Part shown: piece after piece, positions 10,022 to 16,667 of the stretch | Numbering within the stretch: the first letter of the stretch is position 1 | How the letters are laid out: each line of letters starts with the position of its first letter | Assembly: GCA_029265715.1 (NCBI GenBank) | Contig: JAJUGZ010000013.1 | Coordinates: 1-60,676 of the forward strand | Origin: Bacteroidota bacterium | Lineage (GTDB): Bacteria; Bacteroidota; Bacteroidia; Bacteroidales; Prolixibacteraceae | Direction: 5' to 3' | DNA length: 60,676 nucleotides | Made by a program: the position numbers and the translations under genes | Notes under the pieces: generated by a model | What the model saw: the letters and a program-made list of their open reading frames with translations, nothing else | Databases searched by the model: none | Told to the model about the DNA's origin: nothing

Positions 10022-11863
10022 CTATTCAAACCGAAGTATCTCAGGCTCGCGTGGCTGAAAACTGTAAAACTGCGTTTTCAGTTGTTCTTCCATCGCAAAA
10101 CCGATCCCGCCAACATCAGCCGGATGATTAGGATAATAAGCTAATCTGATTTGCAAGGCATTAAACACTAAGTTTTCATTTCGGATCCGCATCCCAACAC
10201 CAATTCCGGAATAATAATCCTGAGTAAAAATAATCTTGCGGTTAGAACCGATAATCCCTAAATCGATAAACGGAAAGATGGCAATATTGAAATTCAGGAT
10301 CGATTTATTTTGAAATAAAACGGTTTCCAGGTTCAGGTTCAGTCGTTGTTTCCCTCGCGCTTCGGTACTTTCAAATCCGCGAATCCCGGTCCGGTATCTC
10401 AATAACATGTTTTCAACTTCAAAGCGGCGGATCCCCAAATCATAATTAAGCTTTACGAACTGGCGTGCTTTCACGGTTCCTATATCGAAAAGTTTTGATA
10501 TATAATCAATATCCACCTCCAGCATGCCCTGCTCAAACCTCCTCGAGTTGAAAAAACCACCAAATCCGGTTGCCGCAAATAAATAATCTTCACGGTATTT
10601 AAATATGTTTCCGGAAGATAGATACACATGAGAATACCATCGAGATGTAAATTCATTATTATCGTACCCAACGACAAATTCGTGCAAGAAGCCACGCGGG
10701 ATATCCTCGGTTATCCCATAGCTGTAAACCAATAAATCGCGGATATAGCGTCTTTGCGAAAAACTCAGGCTTGCCAGATAAAAGGTACTGTTGGCAAAAT
10801 ACTGCCGCCCGGTTTCATCGGCAGCCGGACGATCGGAAAAATGCATATCCCGGATTCGTCCGGAAAGCACGCACTGCAACCGGCTATCTTCGTTGGTCAG
10901 TCCCAATTTTATACGATGCCCATACCAAATATCGTAATACTGATAACTGAGGGGGTAGTCGGTCCGAACCGGATCGGACGGATAAATCCGGTCTGTCCGG
11001 AAAAACTGTTGCATAGCCACACCCCCGCCCCAACTGGTTGTCTGCCTTAAAAACTCTTTGGAATAACCAACCCCATACCCTTCTCTCAGGTACGTATTGG
11101 CATACCCGAAAGTCAGATTATTTAAAAAACCTTTCACCGCGTTTATTTTATAAAACAGCTCTACGCCCAGGTTCGGTTTTCGGGTGGTATGACCGACAAA
11201 ATTAACCGAAAGCTCGTGCCCTATCCCGAAAATATTCTTGTTATAAATATTGAGCGATCCGGTATCAATTTCTTTAAACTTGCCTGTAACCCCGAACGAA
11301 AAAACATCTTTGGTCAGAATCGTCACATCGACCAATTCCGGATTATTTACCTGACTGTCTAAAATAACACGGGCATCTTTCAAATACGGCAGACGACGCA
11401 AAAGGCGTTCATTGTCCATCAGGTTCTCAACACGAATAACCTGCCCTTCACGAATAAATAAATTTCGCCGGATCACGTTCAGGTTCGACTTGGTATGCAG
11501 CGAATTGGCCGCTTTTTCAATCCATATATTGGTTGTTTGAGTTGTATCGTCGAAACTCGGGCCAAAAACATCGAGCGGTTTAATGGTTATCGAAGCAATG
11601 ATTTTCCCTTCAAACTGCCGGTAATACTCGTACGATTTCAATTCGTGATCGTCCCAGCGGCGAGGCTCGCAAACCAGTATATCATAGAGCCACCCGGTTA
11701 ATGCATGCCGGTGCGCCCGTTGAAAGAGGCTATCGTAAAAAACTTTCGAATCGGTTATTGTTTTACTAATGCCCAGTGAATCGGTTGAAGGCAAACAAAA
11801 TGCAGTCGCCCGAACATTCAGGCAACAAAAACAGAATAAACCTATCCATCGCATTTTCATCAT
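10022..11863 (-). CDS. POTRA-domain outer-membrane protein, BamA/TamA-like (Omp85 superfamily)
   Basis: A protein of about 613 aa. After a signal peptide there is one clear POTRA-like segment around residues 115-185 (FIREGQVIRVENL...RRLPYLKDARVIL) and then a roughly 400-aa region of alternating beta-strands consistent with a surface-antigen barrel. With so few POTRA modules it is unlikely to be BamA itself; a TamA-like or lineage-specific transporter is more likely. The start at 11863 (or the adjacent ATG at 11860) follows GGAGGG; an in-frame ATG at 11908 would put about 15 charged residues before the signal peptide and was rejected. A TAGTTTTG box lies at 11906-11913. Confidence 0.75.
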   Translation of the reverse strand: MMKMRWIGLFCFCCLNVRATAFCLPSTDSLGISKTITDSKVFYDSLFQRAHRHALTGWLYDILVCEPRRWDDHELKSYEYYRQFEGKIIASITIKPLDVFGPSFDDTTQTTNIWIEKAANSLHTKSNLNVIRRNLFIREGQVIRVENLMDNERLLRRLPYLKDARVILDSQVNNPELVDVTILTKDVFSFGVTGKFKEIDTGSLNIYNKNIFGIGHELSVNFVGHTTRKPNLGVELFYKINAVKGFLNNLTFGYANTYLREGYGVGYSKEFLRQTTSWGGGVAMQQFFRTDRIYPSDPVRTDYPLSYQYYDIWYGHRIKLGLTNEDSRLQCVLSGRIRDMHFSDRPAADETGRQYFANSTFYLASLSFSQRRYIRDLLVYSYGITEDIPRGFLHEFVVGYDNNEFTSRWYSHVYLSSGNIFKYREDYLFAATGFGGFFNSRRFEQGMLEVDIDYISKLFDIGTVKARQFVKLNYDLGIRRFEVENMLLRYRTGIRGFESTEARGKQRLNLNLETVLFQNKSILNFNIAIFPFIDLGIIGSNRKIIFTQDYYSGIGVGMRIRNENLVFNALQIRLAYYPNHPADVGGIGFAMEEQLKTQFYSFQPREPEILRFE

Positions 11864-11905
11864 TCCCTCCAACTTACTTTTCAATCCACACGGGGGTCGG
11901 CCAAA

Positions 11906-11913
11906 CAAAACTA
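11906..11913 (-). promoter_or_regulatory. Candidate promoter box of the POTRA-barrel gene
   Basis: TAGTTTTG on the minus strand, 42 bases before the start and preceding the GGAGGG ribosome-binding site. Confidence 0.45.
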
Positions 11914-12107
11914 CACCTGCAATGTAAAGAAGATATCGGGCGAATGAGCCGCCTTGTGCTGTTAAATAGTGTTAAAAGCCCTAAGAAACCGATTGATGCA
12001 GGGCAACACACATTCCTGCTTCCCAGAGAAAACAGAAACTCCGGAAACTTTCAGGCAAAATATGTTGATTACCTCCGGCCAGCAAAGAGCAGGCTGTTGA
12101 TTTTTGC

Positions 12108-12115
12108 TAAATTTG
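12108..12115 (+). promoter_or_regulatory. Candidate promoter box of the TonB-like gene
   Basis: TAAATTTG ends only eight bases before the ATG at 12124, so the transcript would have almost no leader. It supports 12124 over the upstream in-frame start at 11776. Confidence 0.5.
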
Positions 12116-12123
12116 CGACCACA

Positions 12124-12861
12124 ATGGCACGCATATCGGAGATATATAAAAAGCATGTTTACGGAATTATGGGAACGTTGATTTTCCATATTCTGATCGT
12201 ATCCGGATTTCTGGTTGCCGAAATCAATGTCAAGAAAGAAGCAAAAGAAGAAGCCATTCTGATAGACTTTTCGAACATTCCGGAAAAACCGGAAGAAGTC
12301 AGCCCGGAGAAAAAGCAAACACCGGAAGAAAAAAGCGCAACCGAGGGCCAGACCCAACCAACCACCCGTTCTTCATCGAGTAATCAGGCAGTCAATGATG
12401 CGCTGAAAAAAGACAAGTTCTTCGACAAAGCTTATCAGCAGGAAATTCAGGATGCACAAAAATTAGTTTCCGACGTCAACAAGCAGCTTGCAAAGAAGAT
12501 TCCCGAGAAAAAATCGTTCAGCATGCCCGAAGTAACAACCGAAGGGCAAGATCCGGATTCGGTAAAAAATACCGTATATTCCGGCAAAAGTAACATCCAC
12601 TATTTTCTGGAGAACCGTCATCACGTCCGGTTACCTGTGCCGGTTTATTTAGCTAAAGGCGGCGGGATCGTCGTTGTTGACATTGTTGTAGACCGATCAG
12701 GCCGGGTAATCAAAGCTGCGACAAGGCCAAGCCCCGGCATCAAAGACCCAATGCTGCCGGAATATGCCCAGCAGGCGGCAGAAAACACAGTTTTCAATGC
12801 CGACGCCAAGGCTCCGGCTGCACAAAAAGGCACAATTACCTACACCTTCGTGCCCCAATAA
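12124..12861 (+). CDS. TonB-like energy transducer, orphan
   Basis: A 245-aa protein with the TonB layout: a short cytoplasmic N-terminus; one membrane anchor at about 14-34 that contains His22, comparable to the functional histidine of the TonB anchor; a charged Pro/Glu/Lys-rich periplasmic linker (about 45-160); and a C-terminal TonB-like domain (about 165-245, GGGIVVVDIVVDRSGRVIKA). Known TonB proteins couple the inner-membrane proton gradient to outer-membrane receptors. No exbB or exbD gene is adjacent, so its partners must be encoded elsewhere. The frame opens upstream to 11776, but that part overlaps the divergent outer-membrane gene and its promoter and lacks a signal. Confidence 0.85.
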   Translation: MARISEIYKKHVYGIMGTLIFHILIVSGFLVAEINVKKEAKEEAILIDFSNIPEKPEEVSPEKKQTPEEKSATEGQTQPTTRSSSSNQAVNDALKKDKFFDKAYQQEIQDAQKLVSDVNKQLAKKIPEKKSFSMPEVTTEGQDPDSVKNTVYSGKSNIHYFLENRHHVRLPVPVYLAKGGGIVVVDIVVDRSGRVIKAATRPSPGIKDPMLPEYAQQAAENTVFNADAKAPAAQKGTITYTFVPQ

Positions 12862-12901
12862 CATTGAGATAACATTAACGGTGCAAATAATTCAAAAACA
12901 G

Positions 12902-12946
12902 TTAACGTTTAATTGACATAAAATTGCACTGCCGAACCTACCTTTG
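12902..12946 (+). promoter_or_regulatory. Promoter region of small RNA unit 1
   Basis: TACCTTTG at 12939-12946 is an exact TAnnTTTG box. TTG at 12913-12915 is a possible -33 element, 23 bases upstream. TTAACG at 12902-12907 sits 37 bases before the -7 box, exactly as in unit 2. Confidence 0.7.
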
Positions 12947-12950
12947 CAGT

Positions 12951-13028
12951 ACATTTTTTTCATAAGTTTAGGTTTAGTTAGGTTAGTTAGTTTAAGAGAG
13001 GAAAGGTAGGTGTTGACCTACCTTTTTT
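12951..13028 (+). ncRNA. Candidate small RNA, copy 1 of a tandem pair
   Basis: A transcript of about 78 nt is predicted from a start just after the TACCTTTG box to the T run of a strong terminator. The 5' part has a U run. The middle (12962 to about 13016) contains no C at all and carries five UAG repeats. The 3' part is a 10-bp terminator hairpin with loop GUUG. A 73-base core, 12961-13033, is identical to 13146-13218. There is no start codon with a useful frame, so a peptide is unlikely. The gene boundaries are inferred; expression is untested. Confidence 0.65.
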
Positions 13029-13033
13029 ATTTT
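12961..13033 (+). repeat. Direct repeat copy 1 (73 identical bases)
   Basis: Identical to 13146-13218 over 73 bases. Similarity extends left through the T run (seven versus eight T) and GTACA to the TACCTTTG box. The unit spacing is 185 bases. Confidence 0.97.
13002..13028 (+). terminator. Terminator of small RNA unit 1
   Basis: A 10-bp perfect stem (13002-13011 with 13016-13025), loop GTTG, followed by a T run. Confidence 0.85.
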
Positions 13034-13085
13034 TCCCCCTCAGATTAGATCCCTTCCGGGTAGTTAAAGTAAATTTTAACATCAA

Positions 13086-13130
13086 TTAACGAATATTTTC
13101 AGTTTTTCACTTCTCCATGGCTTACCTTTG
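13086..13130 (+). promoter_or_regulatory. Promoter region of small RNA unit 2
   Basis: TACCTTTG at 13123-13130. TTAACG at 13086-13091 lies 37 bases before it, the same spacing as in unit 1. The sequence between them is otherwise largely different. Confidence 0.7.
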
Positions 13131-13134
13131 TGGT

Positions 13135-13213
13135 ACATTTTTTTTCATAAGTTTAGGTTTAGTTAGGTTAGTTAGTTTAAGAGAGGAAAGGTAGGTGTTG
13201 ACCTACCTTTTTT
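13135..13213 (+). ncRNA. Candidate small RNA, copy 2 of a tandem pair
   Basis: Same architecture as copy 1: promoter box, U run (eight instead of seven T), identical C-free UAG-repeat core, identical terminator. The sequence before the promoter and after the terminator differs from copy 1. The identity is therefore confined to the predicted transcript plus the promoter boxes, which argues for selection or recent duplication of the transcribed part. Confidence 0.65.
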
Positions 13214-13218
13214 ATTTT
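13146..13218 (+). repeat. Direct repeat copy 2 (73 identical bases)
   Basis: Second copy of the 73-base core found at 12961-13033. Confidence 0.97.
13187..13213 (+). terminator. Terminator of small RNA unit 2
   Basis: The same 10-bp stem, loop and T run as in unit 1 (13187-13196 with 13201-13210). Confidence 0.85.
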
Positions 13219-13349
13219 CTGTAAATGAACCGGATGAAACAACAAAAAACAACTATCTGACCACTCCTTTTATCCGTAATGCCTCAGAAATAAAAAATCC
13301 TACCGATTTTTCAGAAAAAATCACGCAAGAAAAGCTCTTCGCATAAGCT

Positions 13350-14054
13350 TTATGCAGCTCCGATGATAAAGATGGTAGGCCGTTTTTGAATGTCAGGGAT
13401 ATGTTTTGCCCAATAAGCCATGCTTTTGGTAAGAATGAACTCCGACTCCAGAGTTATGTCGGTTGCGATACACAACAATGTTTGCGGATCGCAGGTCTTT
13501 AATAAATCATCTAACAATTGCAGATTCCGGTATGGCGCTTCTATAAAAATCTGACATTGCTTTTCCTGATAAGCCCGCCGCTCCAACATTTTCAAGTGCT
13601 TTGACTTATCTGGATTTTTGATCGGCAAATATCCGTTAAACGCGAAATTCTGCCCGTTCATCCCCGATGCCATCAATGCCAGTAATATTGAAGATGGGCC
13701 AACCAACGGAACTACTCTTACCCCTTTGGTATGTGCTAAAGCCACCACCTCGGCGCCAGGATCTGCTACCCCGGGACAACCTGCTTCTGAAATAATTCCC
13801 GTATCAGAACCAGCCAATGCCGGTTCGAGAAACCGAGCCAGCTCCGCTTTATTGGTATGTTTATTCAACTCGAAAAATGTAAGTTCATCGATGTTTATCT
13901 CGGGGTTTACTTTTTTTAAAAACCGACGGGCAGTACGCAGATTTTCAACCACAAAGACTTTTACCGACGAAATAATGCTGGTCAAATCAGGAGGCAATAC
14001 ACGTCCCAACTCAGAATCCCCAAGGGTTGTCGGTATTAAGAAAAGTTTGGCCAT
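13350..14054 (-). CDS. RsmI-like SAM-dependent methyltransferase, short variant
   Basis: A 234-aa protein of the tetrapyrrole methylase/RsmI fold. The N-terminal LFLIPTTLGD and the SEAGCPGVADPG loop at residues 89-100 correspond to the VATPIGNL and DAGTPLISDPG motifs of RsmI, the 16S rRNA cytidine 2'-O-methyltransferase. It is about 50 residues shorter than typical RsmI, lacking the C-terminal extension, and several motif positions differ. It may be a paralog with another substrate. A TATTTTTG box lies 15 bases upstream. It faces the small RNA units with its 3' end. Confidence 0.8.
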   Translation of the reverse strand: MAKLFLIPTTLGDSELGRVLPPDLTSIISSVKVFVVENLRTARRFLKKVNPEINIDELTFFELNKHTNKAELARFLEPALAGSDTGIISEAGCPGVADPGAEVVALAHTKGVRVVPLVGPSSILLALMASGMNGQNFAFNGYLPIKNPDKSKHLKMLERRAYQEKQCQIFIEAPYRNLQLLDDLLKTCDPQTLLCIATDITLESEFILTKSMAYWAKHIPDIQKRPTIFIIGAA

Positions 14055-14069
14055 ACATTAAAATTTCTC

Positions 14070-14077
14070 CAAAAATA
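14070..14077 (-). promoter_or_regulatory. Candidate promoter box of the RsmI-like gene
   Basis: TATTTTTG on the minus strand, 15 bases before the ATG. It sits back to back with the plus-strand box at 14112-14119. Confidence 0.5.
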
Positions 14078-14111
14078 GGCAAAAACCATTCGGCAGACAG
14101 GGTGCATTCGT

Positions 14112-14119
14112 TATTTTTG
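14112..14119 (+). promoter_or_regulatory. Candidate promoter box of the PhnP-like gene
   Basis: TATTTTTG, 19 bases before the TTG start at 14139. Confidence 0.5.
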
Positions 14120-14138
14120 TAAATCAAAATTTTTCTAC

Positions 14139-14900
14139 TTGAAACTTCGATTTCTTGGCACAGGAACTTCACAGGGCGTCCCGGTTGTAGCATGCAGCTG
14201 TCCGGTTTGCCAGTCGACCGATCCCAAAGATAAACGCTTGCGGTCGTCTGTATTGATTGAGACCGATGGTCAAACATTTGTGATCGACGCAGGGCCGGAC
14301 TTCCGCCAACAAATGCTTGCAAACCAAGTTAAACACATGACGGCTATTTTACTCACTCACGAACACACCGACCATTTGTTCGGACTCGACGATATCCGGG
14401 CATTTAACTGGGTACAGCAACAACCGACCGACATTTATGCCGAAGTTCGGGTCCAAGAAGCAATCCGACGAATTTTCAATTATGTGTTTGCACGGTATAA
14501 ATATCCCGGCATCCCCCAGATGAACCTTCATCCAATTGAAAATGCTCCGTTTTACATTGGACCGACCAAAATTGTTCCGATCCGGGGCTTGCATTATAAA
14601 TTGCCGGTTTTCGGATTTCGCTTTAACTCGTTGGCTTACCTGACCGACATGAACTTTCTGGCCCCGGAAGAAAAAGAAAAACTTATTGGGGTAAAAACGC
14701 TTATTGTCAACGCGCTCCGGAAAGAGGAACACATCTCTCACTTTAACCTCGAGGGTGCATTAAAACTAATTCAGGAGGTAAAACCAGAGAAGGCATATTT
14801 AACCCATTTATCGCATCAAATGGGGTTTCATGAAAAAGTTCAAAAAGAACTTCCGGAGAACGTTTTTCTGGCTTACGACGAATTATTGATCGACTGTTAA
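14139..14900 (+). CDS. PhnP-like metallo-beta-lactamase-fold hydrolase
   Basis: A 253-aa cytoplasmic MBL-fold enzyme, probably a phosphodiesterase. The zinc motif HEHTDH is at residues 74-79, and the PhnP-type structural cysteines appear as Cys19, Cys21 and Cys24 (CSCPVC). PhnP hydrolyses cyclic ribose phosphates in phosphonate use, but no phn genes are nearby, so the substrate here is open. The start codon is TTG, chosen because MKLRFLGTGTSQG aligns with the family N-terminus and a promoter box lies 19 bases upstream. The stop overlaps the convergent DUF3124 gene by four bases. Confidence 0.88.
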   Translation: MKLRFLGTGTSQGVPVVACSCPVCQSTDPKDKRLRSSVLIETDGQTFVIDAGPDFRQQMLANQVKHMTAILLTHEHTDHLFGLDDIRAFNWVQQQPTDIYAEVRVQEAIRRIFNYVFARYKYPGIPQMNLHPIENAPFYIGPTKIVPIRGLHYKLPVFGFRFNSLAYLTDMNFLAPEEKEKLIGVKTLIVNALRKEEHISHFNLEGALKLIQEVKPEKAYLTHLSHQMGFHEKVQKELPENVFLAYDELLIDC

Positions 14901-15406
14901 TTTTTCACCGGAATCCCTTCGGTTAAAAACGAGATTCCCTGCTGCCCGGAGGTCCCAATCATCACACATTGCACATAAGGCCTTTGATTCGTATCTTTTA
15001 AAGTTCCCCATTCTACAATAAAATTTGCCCCCACTCCACCCGTATCATCCTTATTTTCAACAACAAACTCAATTGACTCGAGCGGATTTAGCAAAAAAAC
15101 CGTGCTGGCATACCCCCTGATCTTTTCTCCTCTCGAATTATAATAATCGACCCGCCCAATAAACAAGCTATCGGTTTCAGAAACGTTCCGGATACTGAGG
15201 GTTGCCGTCAAGGGGAAGGTATGCCGGGCATCGATATGGTAAATATCGCTATAAACCGGCACATAAAGCTTTTCTCGCTTCAACATCGAATCAAACGAAA
15301 TTTCGGAAAAATGATACTCGGAATGATGTTTGGTGATCTTTTCCGGCGCCTGCCGGCAGGAAAAAAATACAGCAAATACAAGCAGTATGAAGAACAACCT
15401 TTTCAT
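14897..15406 (-). CDS. DUF3124 family lipoprotein
   Basis: A 169-aa lipoprotein. The signal peptide ends at FFSC with Cys17 as the lipidation site. Residues 48-160 are beta-rich and match the pattern I associate with DUF3124 (LYVPVYSDIYH, followed by LTATLSIRN). Its function is unknown. It is convergent and overlaps the PhnP-like gene by four bases at the stop codons. A TATCTTTG box lies 41 bases upstream. Confidence 0.75.
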   Translation of the reverse strand: MKRLFFILLVFAVFFSCRQAPEKITKHHSEYHFSEISFDSMLKREKLYVPVYSDIYHIDARHTFPLTATLSIRNVSETDSLFIGRVDYYNSRGEKIRGYASTVFLLNPLESIEFVVENKDDTGGVGANFIVEWGTLKDTNQRPYVQCVMIGTSGQQGISFLTEGIPVKN

Positions 15407-15447
15407 AGTCAGTATTTATTACACCATTAAAAACAATGGCTTTTACC

Positions 15448-15455
15448 CAAAGATA
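15448..15455 (-). promoter_or_regulatory. Candidate promoter box of the DUF3124 gene
   Basis: TATCTTTG on the minus strand, 41 bases before the ATG at 15406. Confidence 0.45.
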
Positions 15456-15512
15456 AAACATTTTGCAAAATGCCACTTATCGTAAACCAAATGCACGACA
15501 AGAATTGTCTGA

Positions 15513-16067
15513 TTACAAGCCAAGATCGGCGCTAATTTTTTGCATGGCCCCCAGCGCCAGCTCAGCAAAATCAGTTAGCGAAAGTCCTATTTTTTCACAT
15601 TCCAGAATATTTTCTCGTTTCACCGAAGCAGCAAAGGCTTTTTCCTTCATGCGTTTAGTTATCGATTTGGTTTTTACCGATGCAAGCTTTTTGTCGGGAT
15701 ATACCAAGGCTGTCGCCATAATTAAGCCAGTAATGGTTTCGCCGGCAGCCAGAGCATGCTGAAACAATAATGTACGTTCCAAACCGGTTGCCTGTTCATT
15801 ATGCATCACAATCGCATCCAGGGCCTCCGTGGTTAGCATGCCTTCCAGTAAATTTCGGGCATAAGGCCCATGAGTTAATGGATCGCCCTTGGTAATTTCC
15901 ACGTCGATATCGTGCAGCAGGCCGGCCAACCCCCATTCATCTGCATCAGCACCTAACTTGCCGGCCAACGTGCGCATAACAGCTTCGCTGGCCAGACAAT
16001 GGCGTTTCATATTTTCGTTGGCAATGTACTTATCCAAAAGAATCAAAGCTTCATCCCGTGAAATCAT
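15513..16067 (-). CDS. HD-domain phosphohydrolase
   Basis: A 184-aa soluble HD-superfamily protein. His23 and the His52-Asp53 pair (GLLHDID) form the expected metal site; a further His (HGPYAR) and a later MHNE motif fit the HDIG-type arrangement. Such proteins hydrolyse nucleotides or other phosphate esters; the substrate is not determined. It is divergent from the CYTH gene, with 53 bases between the starts. Confidence 0.85.
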   Translation of the reverse strand: MISRDEALILLDKYIANENMKRHCLASEAVMRTLAGKLGADADEWGLAGLLHDIDVEITKGDPLTHGPYARNLLEGMLTTEALDAIVMHNEQATGLERTLLFQHALAAGETITGLIMATALVYPDKKLASVKTKSITKRMKEKAFAASVKRENILECEKIGLSLTDFAELALGAMQKISADLGL

Positions 16068-16079
16068 GGTCGTTGTTTT

Positions 16080-16087
16080 TAATTTTG
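16080..16087 (+). promoter_or_regulatory. Candidate promoter box of the CYTH gene
   Basis: TAATTTTG, 33 bases before the ATG at 16121. Confidence 0.45.
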
Positions 16088-16120
16088 CATGAAAATATAA
16101 AATCTAACCTGAATAAATCC

Positions 16121-16582
16121 ATGGCATTCGAAATTGAACGTAAGTTTTTAGTCAACACTGCGTTGTGTGAGTTGCCCTCCAAAGGCAAATTTTTATCACA
16201 AGCCTATTTAAGTGTAGATCCTCTCCCAACTGTCAGAATAAGGATTTCCGGCGAACAGGCTTTTTTAACTATCAAGGGCCCATCGGATACCATTTCTCGT
16301 CCGGAGTTTGAATATGAAATTCCGGTTGGAGAAGCATCCGAACTAATGAAGCTTGCGATAGCCGGGCCAGTCGAGAAAACTCGATATGAAATTGAATACG
16401 GAGGGAAATGTTGGGAAATTGATGTTTTTTCGGGGAAAAACAGCGGACTGGTTCTTGCCGAGATCGAACTTGAATCGGCAGATGAAACATTTTGCAAACC
16501 AGTATGGTTACTGGACGAGGTTTCGGGCGACAAACGTTATTACAACTCCTATCTCGCCCGGCATCCATACCAAAACTGGTAG
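16121..16582 (+). CDS. CYTH-domain triphosphatase/adenylyl cyclase-like protein
   Basis: A 153-aa single CYTH domain. The signature ExExK is visible at the N-terminus (FEIERKFLV). Basic residues on successive strands (TVRIRI, FLTIKGP) and acidic partners (EIDVF, LAEIELES) line the tunnel typical of triphosphate-binding enzymes. Bacterial family members are mostly inorganic triphosphatases, and a few are adenylyl cyclases. The start at 16121 was chosen over an in-frame ATG at 16058 because the domain begins there. A VTC polyphosphate protein at 34138 shares the tunnel fold. Confidence 0.88.
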   Translation: MAFEIERKFLVNTALCELPSKGKFLSQAYLSVDPLPTVRIRISGEQAFLTIKGPSDTISRPEFEYEIPVGEASELMKLAIAGPVEKTRYEIEYGGKCWEIDVFSGKNSGLVLAEIELESADETFCKPVWLLDEVSGDKRYYNSYLARHPYQNW

Positions 16583-16667
16583 CACTTGGCCTGCTTTTTG
16601 AATCTCCCGGCATAACATCCGTCGAAAATTTCCGTTTTGCGTGAAAAGCCAAATATAACGAATAGAT

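Larger units (their letters stand above)
12862..13349. other. 488-bp intergenic region with no protein gene; holds two tandem small-RNA-like units
   Basis: No open frame of useful length was seen on either strand. The region contains a TTAACG box, a -7 box, a C-free core and a terminator, and then the same order again 184-185 bases later. The bases from about 13220 to 13349 look unremarkable, apart from a weak AT-rich hairpin at 13293-13311 that could end the rsmI-like transcript. Confidence 0.8.

Noticed and set aside
11776-12123. Upstream extension of the TonB-like frame
   Set aside because: It overlaps the divergent outer-membrane gene and its promoter, and the TonB anchor and a promoter box both place the start at 12124.
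12902-13218. The tandem repeat as an insertion sequence, CRISPR array or phage attachment pair
   Set aside because: No transposase, terminal inverted repeats or target duplications; only two units with full promoter and terminator features, and a spacer of over 100 bases not like CRISPR.
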